From: an uncultured Moraxella sp.
GTDB taxonomy: Bacteria; Pseudomonadota; Gammaproteobacteria; Pseudomonadales; Moraxellaceae
Direction of reading: 5' to 3'
DNA: 32,846 bases
Assembly: GCA_943908425.1 (NCBI GenBank)
Contig: CALTTC010000021.1
Span: forward strand, 1 to 32,846
Position numbers and translations under genes: made by a program
Notes under the pieces: model-generated
Databases searched by the model: none
What the model was told of the DNA's origin: nothing
Seen by the model: the letters and a program-made list of their open reading frames with translations, nothing else
In this document: one piece after another, positions 1 to 7,055 of the stretch
How positions within the stretch are numbered: position 1 is the stretch's first letter
Layout of the letters: each line of letters opens with the position of its first letter

Positions 1-48
1 AAACCAAACTTAACCCTTTATCTTAATTAAACCTTAACCCAACCTTAA

Positions 49-86
49 CAAAAAAAGCCTTTGCTTATCTAAGGCAAGGGCTTTTT
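49..86 (+). terminator. Rho-independent terminator-like hairpin
   Basis: A 13-nt arm at 52-64 (AAAAAGCCTTTGC) pairs with 74-86 (GCAAGGGCTTTTT) with one G-T wobble, followed by little else before the next gene. It probably ends a gene lying left of the window. The symmetric A and T runs mean it could work in both directions. Confidence 0.7.
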
Positions 87-113
87 AACCCAAAATTTTA
101 ACAAGGAATTACT

Positions 114-365
114 ATGACCAATTACATTGAACCTTACGACACACCCCCTGACCCTGTAAACCACCCACCCCACTATACGCAAGACCCAAGTGGCATTGAG
201 TGCATTACCATTACCCGCCACCGCAATTTTAATATCGGCAACGCCATTAAGTATTTATGGCGTGCAGGGTTAAAAGACGGCAATAGTGATATACAGGATT
301 TAAAAAAGGCGGTTTGGTATATCAATGATGAAATTGAGCGATTAGCCACCAAGGAGCTACTATGA
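114..365 (+). CDS. DUF3310 family phage-type protein
   Basis: This 83-residue protein carries the DUF3310 pattern VNHPPHY (residues 15-21), then GIECI, the core GNAIKYLWRAG and a final DLKKAVWYI helix. The family is common in phages and prophages and is sometimes annotated as a nucleotide kinase-like protein, but its biochemical role is not settled. The start is supported by AAGGA about 8 nt upstream of ATG. The stop codon overlaps the next start (ATGA), so it is translationally coupled to the AlpA-like gene. With the integrase fragment nearby, it marks the right end of an integrated element whose remainder lies left of the window. Confidence 0.85.
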   Translation: MTNYIEPYDTPPDPVNHPPHYTQDPSGIECITITRHRNFNIGNAIKYLWRAGLKDGNSDIQDLKKAVWYINDEIERLATKELL

Positions 366-535
366 ATGACATCAAACGCCTAAGGCTACCCCACGTCATT
401 GAAAAAACAGGCTGGCGACGTTCAACCATTTATAAAAAAATTAAAGATGGCGAGTTTCCAAAACCCAAAAAGGACGGCGTTATCTCTTATTGGCTGTCCA
501 CTGACATTGACCGCTGGATAATTGACCGACAATAA
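362..535 (+). CDS. AlpA-like excisionase/transcriptional regulator
   Basis: This short 57-residue ORF begins at the ATG that overlaps the stop of the DUF3310 gene by 3 nt. It reads with an N-terminal LRLPHVIEKTGWRRSTIYKKI helix-turn-helix, then FPKP and a terminal SYWLSTDIDRWI segment, which is the order seen in AlpA/CP4-57-type regulators (MerR-like winged helix). Family members activate the neighbouring integrase or act as excisionase-type directionality factors. A strong terminator follows the stop directly. The sequence is complete for its family. Its adjacent integrase is broken, so any excision function probably no longer has a local partner. Confidence 0.85.
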   Translation: MNDIKRLRLPHVIEKTGWRRSTIYKKIKDGEFPKPKKDGVISYWLSTDIDRWIIDRQ

Positions 536-540
536 CCGAG

Positions 541-568
541 CCCCACGCCCTAAGGTGTGGGGTTTTTT
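541..568 (+). terminator. Rho-independent terminator of the AlpA-like gene
   Basis: The arms CCCCACGCC (541-549) and GGTGTGGGG (554-562) enclose a 4-nt loop and are followed by six T residues (563-568). It lies 6 nt after the AlpA-like stop codon. The reverse-strand integrase reading frame ends inside the left side of this hairpin. Confidence 0.9.
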
Positions 569-1751
569 AATTGGTCAATATAATCCGCCCACGTCTGTAA
601 CATCTGACGGCGTTCATCAAGCCATTGCATACGATTGTAGGCACGCCCATTGCTATCACGCACCTGATGAGCAAGTTGCATTTCAATCATACGGTAGTCG
701 TACTTGAACTTTTCCTCTAAAAGCGTACAAGCAATCGCCCGAAAACCGTGTGTTGTCTGCTCACTACCATCAAAGCCCATCCGCCTTAAGGCTTGATTGA
801 GCGTATTTTCGGATAATGGGCAATATGGCATAGAATCGCTTGGAAATACAAGCTTGCTGTACGGGCGATAACGTTTCATCTGCACCAAAATATCAACGGC
901 TTGGCGTGGCAATGGGCTTATCATCTGAACTTGGGTGGATTTTTTGGTTTTGTTTGCCGTATACGTCCAAATGCCGTCCACCAAATCTACCTGCGCCCAG
1001 TGCATTTGTCGCACTTCGCCGGGTCTTGCAAATACGAGTAACAAAAACATCAAAGCGTGACGGGTGCTAAATCGCCCCTGATAATTATCTATCGCACGCA
1101 CGAGCGCCCCAAGCTGTCCTTCGTCCAATATGGCAGGGTTATGCCGAACACTGCCTGTTTTAAACGCCCCTTTAAGATGAATGGCAGGGTTGGTCTGGCT
1201 ACGACCTGTGGCTACTGCATAGGCTAAGGTTTGGTTAATCATTGAACGTATTTTTTCTAATTTGGCAAACTGCCCTTCTTTTTCAATGGGCTTTAAAACA
1301 AGCATCAAATCAGGAACATTAATGTCCGATGCCGCTTTATTGCCAAGTGTTTTTAATAGATGGTCTTGATAAACTTGTAGCTTTTGTTGGGTTTTGGGGG
1401 AATAGTCCTTGGTTTGTAGCCATTCGCTGAACACGGATTGAAAATCACCCTCTAGGGCATCTTGCCTTTGATTTTTGGCGTGTTCTTTTGGGTCAATATG
1501 CCGAGCAAGCAGTTGTTTACAATCTTGGCAAGCAGTACGCGCGTCTTTAAGCGACAAGGCGGGGTAGCTGCCTAATTTGAACATTTGGGATTTTTTGCTG
1601 ATGGGGTGTTTGTACTGCAAATACCAGTGCTGCCTCCGCTTGGGGTGATATTGATAACCAGCCCATTGCCGTCATAGAGCCTATAGAGTTTGTTTTGGGG
1701 TTTTGCTTTGTCTACTTGCGCGGTGGACAAAGGTTTGGTTTGACGTGCCAT
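550..1751 (-). pseudogene. Frameshifted P4-type tyrosine integrase
   Basis: Two overlapping frames together make one phage P4-like integrase. The N-terminal part starts at ATG 1751 (MARQTKPLSTAQVDKAKP, then LYDGNGLVINITPSGGST), the DUF4102 arm-binding region. The rest, from about 1627 down to 550, continues as YLQYKHPISKKSQMFKLGSYPALSL and carries the catalytic domain with R..MHW, HGFR and a final AYNRMQW segment. In family members a Trp-Tyr pair follows the PSG-S-T stretch; restoring one base near 1627-1630 gives STWYLQYK. The change is therefore most simply a 1-bp deletion. The gene sits beside tRNA-Leu, its expected target type. A sequencing error cannot be excluded from the sequence alone. 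Confidence 0.88.
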
Positions 1752-1798
1752 AACAGTATGCCTTTGGAGTATACCGCTAATTGTACTGTCATTATTCG

Positions 1799-1906
1799 TG
1801 GATTTCAATGGACGACAATAGACGCAAATAGACAATAAGATAAACAAAAACCCCTTGAAGGCTTATTTTTCAAGGGGTTTATAGACTGCTATGGATTTCA
1901 ATGGAC
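1799..1906. repeat. 15-bp direct repeat flanking the tRNA terminator, possible integrase site
   Basis: TGGATTTCAATGGAC occurs at 1799-1813 and again at 1892-1906. The two copies bracket the tRNA-Leu terminator, between the integrase start and the tRNA 3' end. Three short AATAGAC copies follow the first copy (about 1818-1836). Position and repetition suggest arm-type or core integrase binding sites. The partner att site would lie outside the window. Confidence 0.5.
1841..1880 (-). terminator. Terminator of tRNA-Leu
   Basis: AAACCCCTTGAA (1848-1859) pairs perfectly with TTCAAGGGGTTT (1869-1880). On the minus strand the hairpin is followed by a T-rich tail (TTTTTGTTTA). It lies 34 nt after the tRNA 3' end. 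Confidence 0.85.
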
Positions 1907-1913
1907 AGTTAGA

Positions 1914-2000
1914 TGGTACCAGTGGTCGGACTCGAACCGACACGCTTTTAAAGGCAACGGATTTTGAATCCGTCGTGTCTACCAATTTCACCACACTGGC
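1914..2000 (-). tRNA. tRNA-Leu (anticodon CAA)
   Basis: The reverse strand folds as a class II tRNA of 87 nt including an encoded CCA. The acceptor arm is GCCAGTG with CACTGGT, the D-arm contains GGTAGAC, and the anticodon arm is ACGGA-TTCAAAA-TCCGT, giving anticodon CAA. A long variable arm (TGCC..GGCA-type region around TTTAAAAG) and the T-arm GGTTCGAGTCC follow. The long variable arm and G1-U72 pair are usual for bacterial tRNA-Leu. It reads leucine UUG codons. Its downstream side is the insertion side for the neighbouring integrase. Confidence 0.95.
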
Positions 2001-2047
2001 TTATGGTGCGCTATTATACGGAAAAGTTTTGGTAAGGTCAAGCTTTT

Positions 2048-2995
2048 TTATAAAAAATTATCAAACTGCGCTTGGCATAATTCAATAAACGCCTGCCCAA
2101 ATTTACGCGGTTCGCTATCATCACGCACGGCAATCCAGCTTGTAAAACGCCCAAAATGACTAACAGGCAATGCCACAAGTGAGCTATAATGGCTAGGCTC
2201 ATAAGCCATCTCGGCAATAATTCCTACGCCAAGCCCTGCCATGACATAGGTGCTAATAACATCAGCATCCAATGCCGACAAGACCACCTCTGGGGTAAAG
2301 CCCGCCTGCGCGAATGCTTCGTTAATGCGTCCACGCCCCGTAAAACCGCCGTGATACGTTACCAAAGGGTAGCTTGCCAATGTCGGCAAATCCACCGCGT
2401 CCAACTTACCGGCAAACTTAGCAAGCTCATGCTCATTTGGCACAATCACCACATGGCGCCAATCATAATAACGATGGCAACGCAAAACACTGTTGTTTAA
2501 TAGCGATTCTGTCGCGATACCAATGTCCGCCTGTCCAAACGCCACCATTTCAGCGATACTATCAGGGTCGGATTGATTAAGCACCAAATTCACCCGTGGG
2601 TACAGCTCACGAAATCGCTTAACAATACTTGGTAGCACATAGCGGGCTTGCGTGTGCGTGGTAGCCACCGTAAGTGTGCCAATCGCTGAATCGTTAAAGT
2701 CTAAGGCAAGCCGTTCAATACTGCGCATCTCCGCAAAAATCGCCTCAATATGTGGCATCAAGGCTTGCCCCACCGAGGTAAGACCCGTCAAGCGCTTACC
2801 TTGACGCATAAACACATCGGCTTTTAGCTGGCTTTCCAAGGCAGCGATATGCTTTGATAGGCTTGACTGGCTTGTGTGCAATTTATCGGCAGCTTGGCTT
2901 AGATTATAACCGTGCATTACCGCGTGCCAAACGGTTTCTAATTGCTTTAATTGAATCTGTAAGTGTTTTTGATTGATGATAATATCGACCGCCAT
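2048..2995 (-). CDS. cysB: CysB-type LysR transcriptional regulator
   Basis: The 315-residue protein has an N-terminal LysR helix-turn-helix (about residues 17-75, NLSQAADKLHTSQSSLSKHIAALE) and a periplasmic-binding-like effector domain. TTHTQARYVLPSIVKRF, YPLVTYHGGFTGR and DADVISTYVMAGLGVGIIAEMA closely match CysB, the O-acetylserine-responsive activator of sulfur assimilation genes; Cbl is the main alternative. The start is fixed by AAGGA 7 nt upstream, which lies inside the last codons of the HicB-like gene, only 2 nt away, so the two are likely coupled. No cys structural genes are in view. The short N-terminal extension compared with E. coli CysB is a minor difference. Confidence 0.87.
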   Translation of the reverse strand: MAVDIIINQKHLQIQLKQLETVWHAVMHGYNLSQAADKLHTSQSSLSKHIAALESQLKADVFMRQGKRLTGLTSVGQALMPHIEAIFAEMRSIERLALDFNDSAIGTLTVATTHTQARYVLPSIVKRFRELYPRVNLVLNQSDPDSIAEMVAFGQADIGIATESLLNNSVLRCHRYYDWRHVVIVPNEHELAKFAGKLDAVDLPTLASYPLVTYHGGFTGRGRINEAFAQAGFTPEVVLSALDADVISTYVMAGLGVGIIAEMAYEPSHYSSLVALPVSHFGRFTSWIAVRDDSEPRKFGQAFIELCQAQFDNFL

Positions 2996-2997
2996 AA

Positions 2998-3393
2998 TTA
3001 TCCTTGTAGTTGCCTATCCACGGCTTTTAGGATAAAGGCTTGTATTGTTTCGTTATCGGTGTTATCAAGCTGTTGGCAAATCGCGTCCAGTACTTTTTTA
3101 GGCAAATTTAACGGAAAAGTCACCATTGTTTTAGCAAAGTTTTCACTATCTAAACTAACAATCGCCCAAACACAGCCATAAAAAGCAGCGTTGTCCAAAT
3201 GCACACTCAAATCGTTGGCAGAAGGCACGTCCTCGCCAGCATCCGTTAGGCTTTGCAAATGCTCACTAATGATGACCCGAGCGTTACGGATAACGTCCGC
3301 CATACTCTCGCCTGTGATGGTTAAATTTGGCAAATCCGGTACTTGGGCGGTAAAATTAGCGCCGTCTTCATAGATAGCAACAGGATATAGCAT
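2998..3393 (-). CDS. HicB family antitoxin-like protein, no adjacent HicA
   Basis: The 131-residue protein has the HicB-like degenerate RNase H fold at the N-terminus (YPVAIYEDGANFTAQVPDLPNLTITGESMADVIRNA) and a C-terminal ribbon-helix-helix segment from about residue 89 (MVTFPLNLPKKVLDAICQQL). Family members neutralise the HicA mRNA interferase and repress their own operon. No HicA-sized ORF exists on either side: upstream is an 85-nt gap to the divergent promoter region of ampG, downstream is cysB 2 nt away. It is therefore an orphan antitoxin homologue, possibly a DNA-binding regulator of this two-gene operon. A weak promoter-like TTGTAG-17-TAAGAT lies upstream on the same strand. Confidence 0.82.
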   Translation of the reverse strand: MLYPVAIYEDGANFTAQVPDLPNLTITGESMADVIRNARVIISEHLQSLTDAGEDVPSANDLSVHLDNAAFYGCVWAIVSLDSENFAKTMVTFPLNLPKKVLDAICQQLDNTDNETIQAFILKAVDRQLQG

Positions 3394-3535
3394 AACTTGT
3401 CTTTATTTAAATAAAAGCGTATCTTAACGTAAAAGCGTGCGAACTACAAACCAAAGTTAAAAAAAGTTCATTCACCCTTTGCAAAAGCTTGCCCAATCAT
3501 CTATTATAATCTTATCTTTAATATTTGATTGCCCT

Positions 3536-5329
3536 ATGACCACGAAAAGCACCGCCAATTTTAGACCACAGACGCCCGCTAATCCTTATTTTGATAGACG
3601 GGCGATAGTTATGCTGTTTTTTGGTTTTGCCGCGGGTATTCCTATTTTGCTGATTTTTTCTAGTCTGTCGCTGTGGCTACGAGAAGCAGGCATTGATCGG
3701 GCAACCGTGACAATGTTTGGTTGGGCGGCGCTTGGTTATTCATTTAAATTCATCTGGTCGCCACTTGTTGATACTTTGCCCATTCCTTTTTTAAGCCAAA
3801 AATTAGGACGGCGACGGGCGTGGATGTTATTGTCTCAGCTTGCGGTGATGTTGGCTATTTGTCTAATGGCATTCACCAATCCTGCCCTCCCTGATAGGCT
3901 CGCCTTGATGGCGGCGGCGGCGGTACTGCTTGGGTTCTCTTCAGCCACGCAAGATATTGTAATTGACGCATATCGCATTGAATCAGCGAGCCTTGATCTA
4001 CAGCCTACCCTATCAGCAATGTATACGGCAGGTTACCGCTTAGGTATGATTGTTGCGGGGGCAGGTGCGCTATATTTGGCGGACTTTTTTGGCTCAACCG
4101 AATCCGCTTATAGTTATTTAGCGTGGAGAAATACCTATTTAATTATGGCAGGGGTAATGATGGTCGGTGTTTTAACGACCTTAACTGCCCCTGAAAGTTC
4201 AGCAACGCTTGATGACACCGCACAGCGTCTACAAAACAAAACCATTCAAGTGATGAAGTGGTACGCCCTAGTTGCTTTGATACCCCTTGGCATATATGGG
4301 CTACTATTTTTAGTAAGCACTTTATTGGTCAAGCTCTTTTGGATAGAAACTGCCACGTTGCCAGCAAGCCTAAGCAATATCGCCTTAATCTATGCAGTGG
4401 TGATGGGCATTACTATGCCTTTTTTTGCTGTTTGGCTTGCTACTCGTCAGCCGAAAATCACGCCGATTGTGCGAGATGTTAGCACACAGCCCACACACGG
4501 ACGGCTCATCTTTACCTTTTTTGTGGCGGTTTGTGCCTTTATTGCAGGCTTTGTACAAACAGGGGCGTTATTGCCCGAGACAGATTCGGCACTATTTAGC
4601 TTTTTATTAGAAACTATACGCTTTTTTGTGGCAAGCTTGTGCGCAACAGCCGTCGCTTATGGCTTAATTGTCGCTAAGGTAGTAGATAAAGAGCAGGTAT
4701 ATCAAGCGTGGATTGCCCCCATTAACGATTTTTTTGCCCGTTATGGCAAAAAAGCCCTGCTACTTTTGGCACTGATTGGCTTATATCGTGTTTCGGATAT
4801 TGTGGTTGGGATGATTTCTAACGTTTTTTATCAAGATATGGGCTTTAGTAAAACTGATATTGCCAATGCCGTTAAACTGGTTGGGGTGATTATGACCATT
4901 GCTGGCGGATTTTTGGGTGGTTGGCTTGCCTTGCGTATGAATATTATGAAAGCAATGATGGTTGGGGCATTACTTGCCTGCTCAACCAATTTATTATTTA
5001 TTTTACTTAGCCAAAACGCCGGCAATTTACCGTTTTTATATATGGCGGTTACGCTTGACAATTTGGCGGCAGGACTTGCTAGTAGTATTTTTATTGCCTT
5101 TTTGTCGGCATTAACGTCCATTCGTTTTACAGCAGTACAATACGCCCTATTCTCATCACTAATGACCTTATTCCCCAAAATTTTGGGTGGTTATTCTGGG
5201 GCGATTGTGGACAAACTAGATTATCCCACGTTTTTTGTGATTACCTTTTTGCTTGGCTTGCCTGTCTTGTATTTGGTGTATTTGGTCGGCAAACATTTGG
5301 ATTTAGGTCAGCCGAAGTTGGCAGACTAA
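3536..5329 (+). CDS. ampG: AmpG-family muropeptide permease
   Basis: This 597-residue major facilitator protein has many hydrophobic segments, consistent with 12-14 membrane spans. The N-terminal region FFGFAAGIPILLIFSSLSLWLREAGID, then FKFIWSPLVD and LGRRRAWMLLSQL, is characteristic of AmpG, which imports anhydromuropeptides for cell-wall recycling and feeds beta-lactamase induction. The segment ATQDIVIDAYRIE is also typical. A start at ATG 3536 is preferred over an upstream TTG at 3479 because a TATAAT -10-like box (3505-3510) lies between them. The length is greater than E. coli AmpG but close to the long forms in Pseudomonas. prmC follows after 50 nt in the same direction. Confidence 0.9.
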   Translation: MTTKSTANFRPQTPANPYFDRRAIVMLFFGFAAGIPILLIFSSLSLWLREAGIDRATVTMFGWAALGYSFKFIWSPLVDTLPIPFLSQKLGRRRAWMLLSQLAVMLAICLMAFTNPALPDRLALMAAAAVLLGFSSATQDIVIDAYRIESASLDLQPTLSAMYTAGYRLGMIVAGAGALYLADFFGSTESAYSYLAWRNTYLIMAGVMMVGVLTTLTAPESSATLDDTAQRLQNKTIQVMKWYALVALIPLGIYGLLFLVSTLLVKLFWIETATLPASLSNIALIYAVVMGITMPFFAVWLATRQPKITPIVRDVSTQPTHGRLIFTFFVAVCAFIAGFVQTGALLPETDSALFSFLLETIRFFVASLCATAVAYGLIVAKVVDKEQVYQAWIAPINDFFARYGKKALLLLALIGLYRVSDIVVGMISNVFYQDMGFSKTDIANAVKLVGVIMTIAGGFLGGWLALRMNIMKAMMVGALLACSTNLLFILLSQNAGNLPFLYMAVTLDNLAAGLASSIFIAFLSALTSIRFTAVQYALFSSLMTLFPKILGGYSGAIVDKLDYPTFFVITFLLGLPVLYLVYLVGKHLDLGQPKLAD

Positions 5330-5379
5330 TCAACCAAACAAAACCAACCACAAATGACACAAGCCATAAAAAGAGCCTT

Positions 5380-6204
5380 ATGAGAAGTATTCATGAAATA
5401 AAACGCCAATTCAACAGCCATCTACCCAGACATTGGCAAGAAGCGTGGCTACTATTTATTTTACAAAAACCGTTCAATTTTTTGATTAGTAATGATGATT
5501 ATGTGTTAAGCCACGATGAATATAGGCAATATATCAAAGGCATTGAAAAAATGACCCAAGGCACGCCATTTGCTTATCTGACTGGCACTACCGATTTTTG
5601 GTCGCTGTCGTTTAAGGTGAATGAACATACCTTAATTCCGCGCGCTGACACCGAATTACTGGTAGAAAAAGTGCTAAGCCACATTACCGAGCATAAGATT
5701 ACTACTGGCACGCTACTAGATTTGGGCACAGGTTCAGGGTGTATCGCTATTAGTCTTGCCAAAGAATTACCCACTTGGCATATCACCGCTACTGACCGCT
5801 GTCCTAACGCCCTACGCACCGCCCAACATAACGCCACGCTAAATGGTACGCCCAATATCACCTTTATACAAAGTGACTGGTTTACGACATTGCCCGCTAC
5901 CGCCTTTGATGTCATCGTAAGCAATCCGCCCTATATCGCCAAAGACGACAGCCACCTACCTGCATTACACGCCGAGCCAATCACCGCCCTTGTGGCAGAC
6001 AATAATGGACTAAGCGATATCGCCCACATTATCAGTCATAGCCGACAATTTTTGGCAGATAATGCCCTATTAGCCATAGAACACGGCTATCAGCAAGGGG
6101 AAATGGCGCGTCAATTATTTAGCGATAATGGTTTTTATAACATCCTCACTTATCAAGATTATGGCGCTAATGACAGAATAACACTTGGGCAATATAGTAG
6201 GTAA
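5380..6204 (+). CDS. prmC: Peptide chain release factor N5-glutamine methyltransferase
   Basis: PrmC (HemK) methylates the glutamine of the GGQ motif in release factors RF1 and RF2 using S-adenosylmethionine. The 274-residue protein has an N-terminal helical domain with GTPFAYLTGTTDFWSLSF (about 61-78) and LIPRADTELLVE (85-96). The SAM-binding motif LLDLGTGSGCIAISLA begins near residue 112, and the catalytic SNPPYIA is at 181-187. Length is normal for the family. AAGAG lies close upstream of the ATG. It follows ampG after 50 nt and is probably co-transcribed with it. Confidence 0.95.
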   Translation: MRSIHEIKRQFNSHLPRHWQEAWLLFILQKPFNFLISNDDYVLSHDEYRQYIKGIEKMTQGTPFAYLTGTTDFWSLSFKVNEHTLIPRADTELLVEKVLSHITEHKITTGTLLDLGTGSGCIAISLAKELPTWHITATDRCPNALRTAQHNATLNGTPNITFIQSDWFTTLPATAFDVIVSNPPYIAKDDSHLPALHAEPITALVADNNGLSDIAHIISHSRQFLADNALLAIEHGYQQGEMARQLFSDNGFYNILTYQDYGANDRITLGQYSR

Positions 6205-6309
6205 TTATCTTTATATTATAGTTATGCTTTTATCAGTGACTACTATGAATTAGTCAGTTTGTTTTATAATCCCCAACTTTTAAAACACCATCACTTTTTA
6301 ATACGCCAA

Positions 6310-6334
6310 TAAAAAAACACCGCCTAGGCGGTGT
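6310..6334 (-). terminator. Terminator after the frameshifted secreted-protein gene
   Basis: ACACCGCC (6317-6324) and GGCGGTGT (6327-6334) form a perfect 8-bp stem. On the minus strand it is followed by seven T residues (6311-6317). The stem begins 2 nt after the stop codon at 6336. Confidence 0.9.
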
Positions 6335-6335
6335 C

Positions 6336-6969
6336 CTATTGCCATTGGTATTTATACTTACCTGGACGGCAGTAATGATCTACTCTTTGTCTGTAGGACT
6401 TTGAATAAAGTGGATAATCCTCTTCGTAGTCGGGTGGTATTATGTCATCAATTTTGTAATTGCCATTTTCTTTGACTAATTTAATCTGGTAAGAATCAAA
6501 GGTGTATTTTTTACCGTCAGTGTCAAAGCCTGTCTCTACCATTCCTACATTACCATTTTTTAGCACTTTAAATTGATAATTGGAAAAATAAAATGGGACA
6601 TCGTGCCCTAAGTAAAAATGACTACTGAATCCACAAGATGTAGTTCCGTCGTATTCACCATCTGTATAATTTTTAATCACACCACGTTCAACATCTTGTT
6701 CAAATTTTTGCTGTTTTTTAATGCTGGATTTTAACCCTTTGCTTGCCAATGGGGCGACCCAATTAGCACTGTTATATGCTTGTCCATCATACGAAGTAAA
6801 ATAATTTAGGGCAAATTCATAAAACCGCTCACGGGGCAATTTATTTGCTTTAGCCATTTCGTCCACATCACCGTAATTGACCAATTTTTTAACCAAGGCA
6901 ATTTTTTGGGGGGTTATCATTGGCATAGGCAGGAGCTACCATTAAGGTAAGAAAACTAACTTTTTCCAT
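6336..6969 (-). pseudogene. Secreted hypothetical protein, signal peptide out of frame at a C6A6 tract
   Basis: The longest open frame (6926-6336, 196 residues) lacks a signal peptide. Just upstream, in another frame, ATG 6969 encodes MEKVSFLTLMVAPAYAND, which looks like an export signal ending in AYA. It runs into CCCCCCAAAAAA (plus-strand 6902-6913) and then stops. Removing one base from this double homopolymer joins it to PQKIALVKKLVNYGDVDEMAK and restores a protein of about 210 residues. A good promoter lies upstream of 6969 and a terminator right after the stop, so the unit is complete apart from the frame. The mature part (several aromatic residues, two cysteines, a closing DDIIPPDYEEDYP region) is not recognised. 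It could be a decayed gene, a phase-variable one or a sequencing error. Confidence 0.7.
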
Positions 6970-6996
6970 AACTCATCTCTTATCAAGTAAAACAGC

Positions 6997-7025
6997 ATTA
7001 TAGAGCTTTTATTAGTTTTTGTCAT
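6997..7025 (-). promoter_or_regulatory. Sigma70-type promoter for the secreted-protein gene
   Basis: On the minus strand ATGACA (7025-7020) is separated by 17 nt from a perfect TATAAT (7002-6997). The expected start of transcription is about 20 nt upstream of ATG 6969, supporting 6969 as the true start. Confidence 0.7.
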
Positions 7026-7055
7026 CGTTATTTACAAGAACGTTACTAACAAATC

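Noticed and set aside
3394..3478. Possible hicA gene upstream of the HicB-like gene
   Set aside because: Only 85 nt are available and no frame gives a HicA-like dsRBD protein; nor does anything fit between hicB and cysB.
3479..3535. TTG start for ampG at 3479, giving 19 more residues
   Set aside because: A TATAAT-like -10 box lies at 3505-3510 downstream of it and an ATG follows at 3536.
6902..6913. Programmed -1 frameshift at the C6A6 tract
   Set aside because: The zero frame does contain a slippery A AAA AAT, but the downstream protein lies in the +1 frame, so a -1 slip would not join signal and mature parts.
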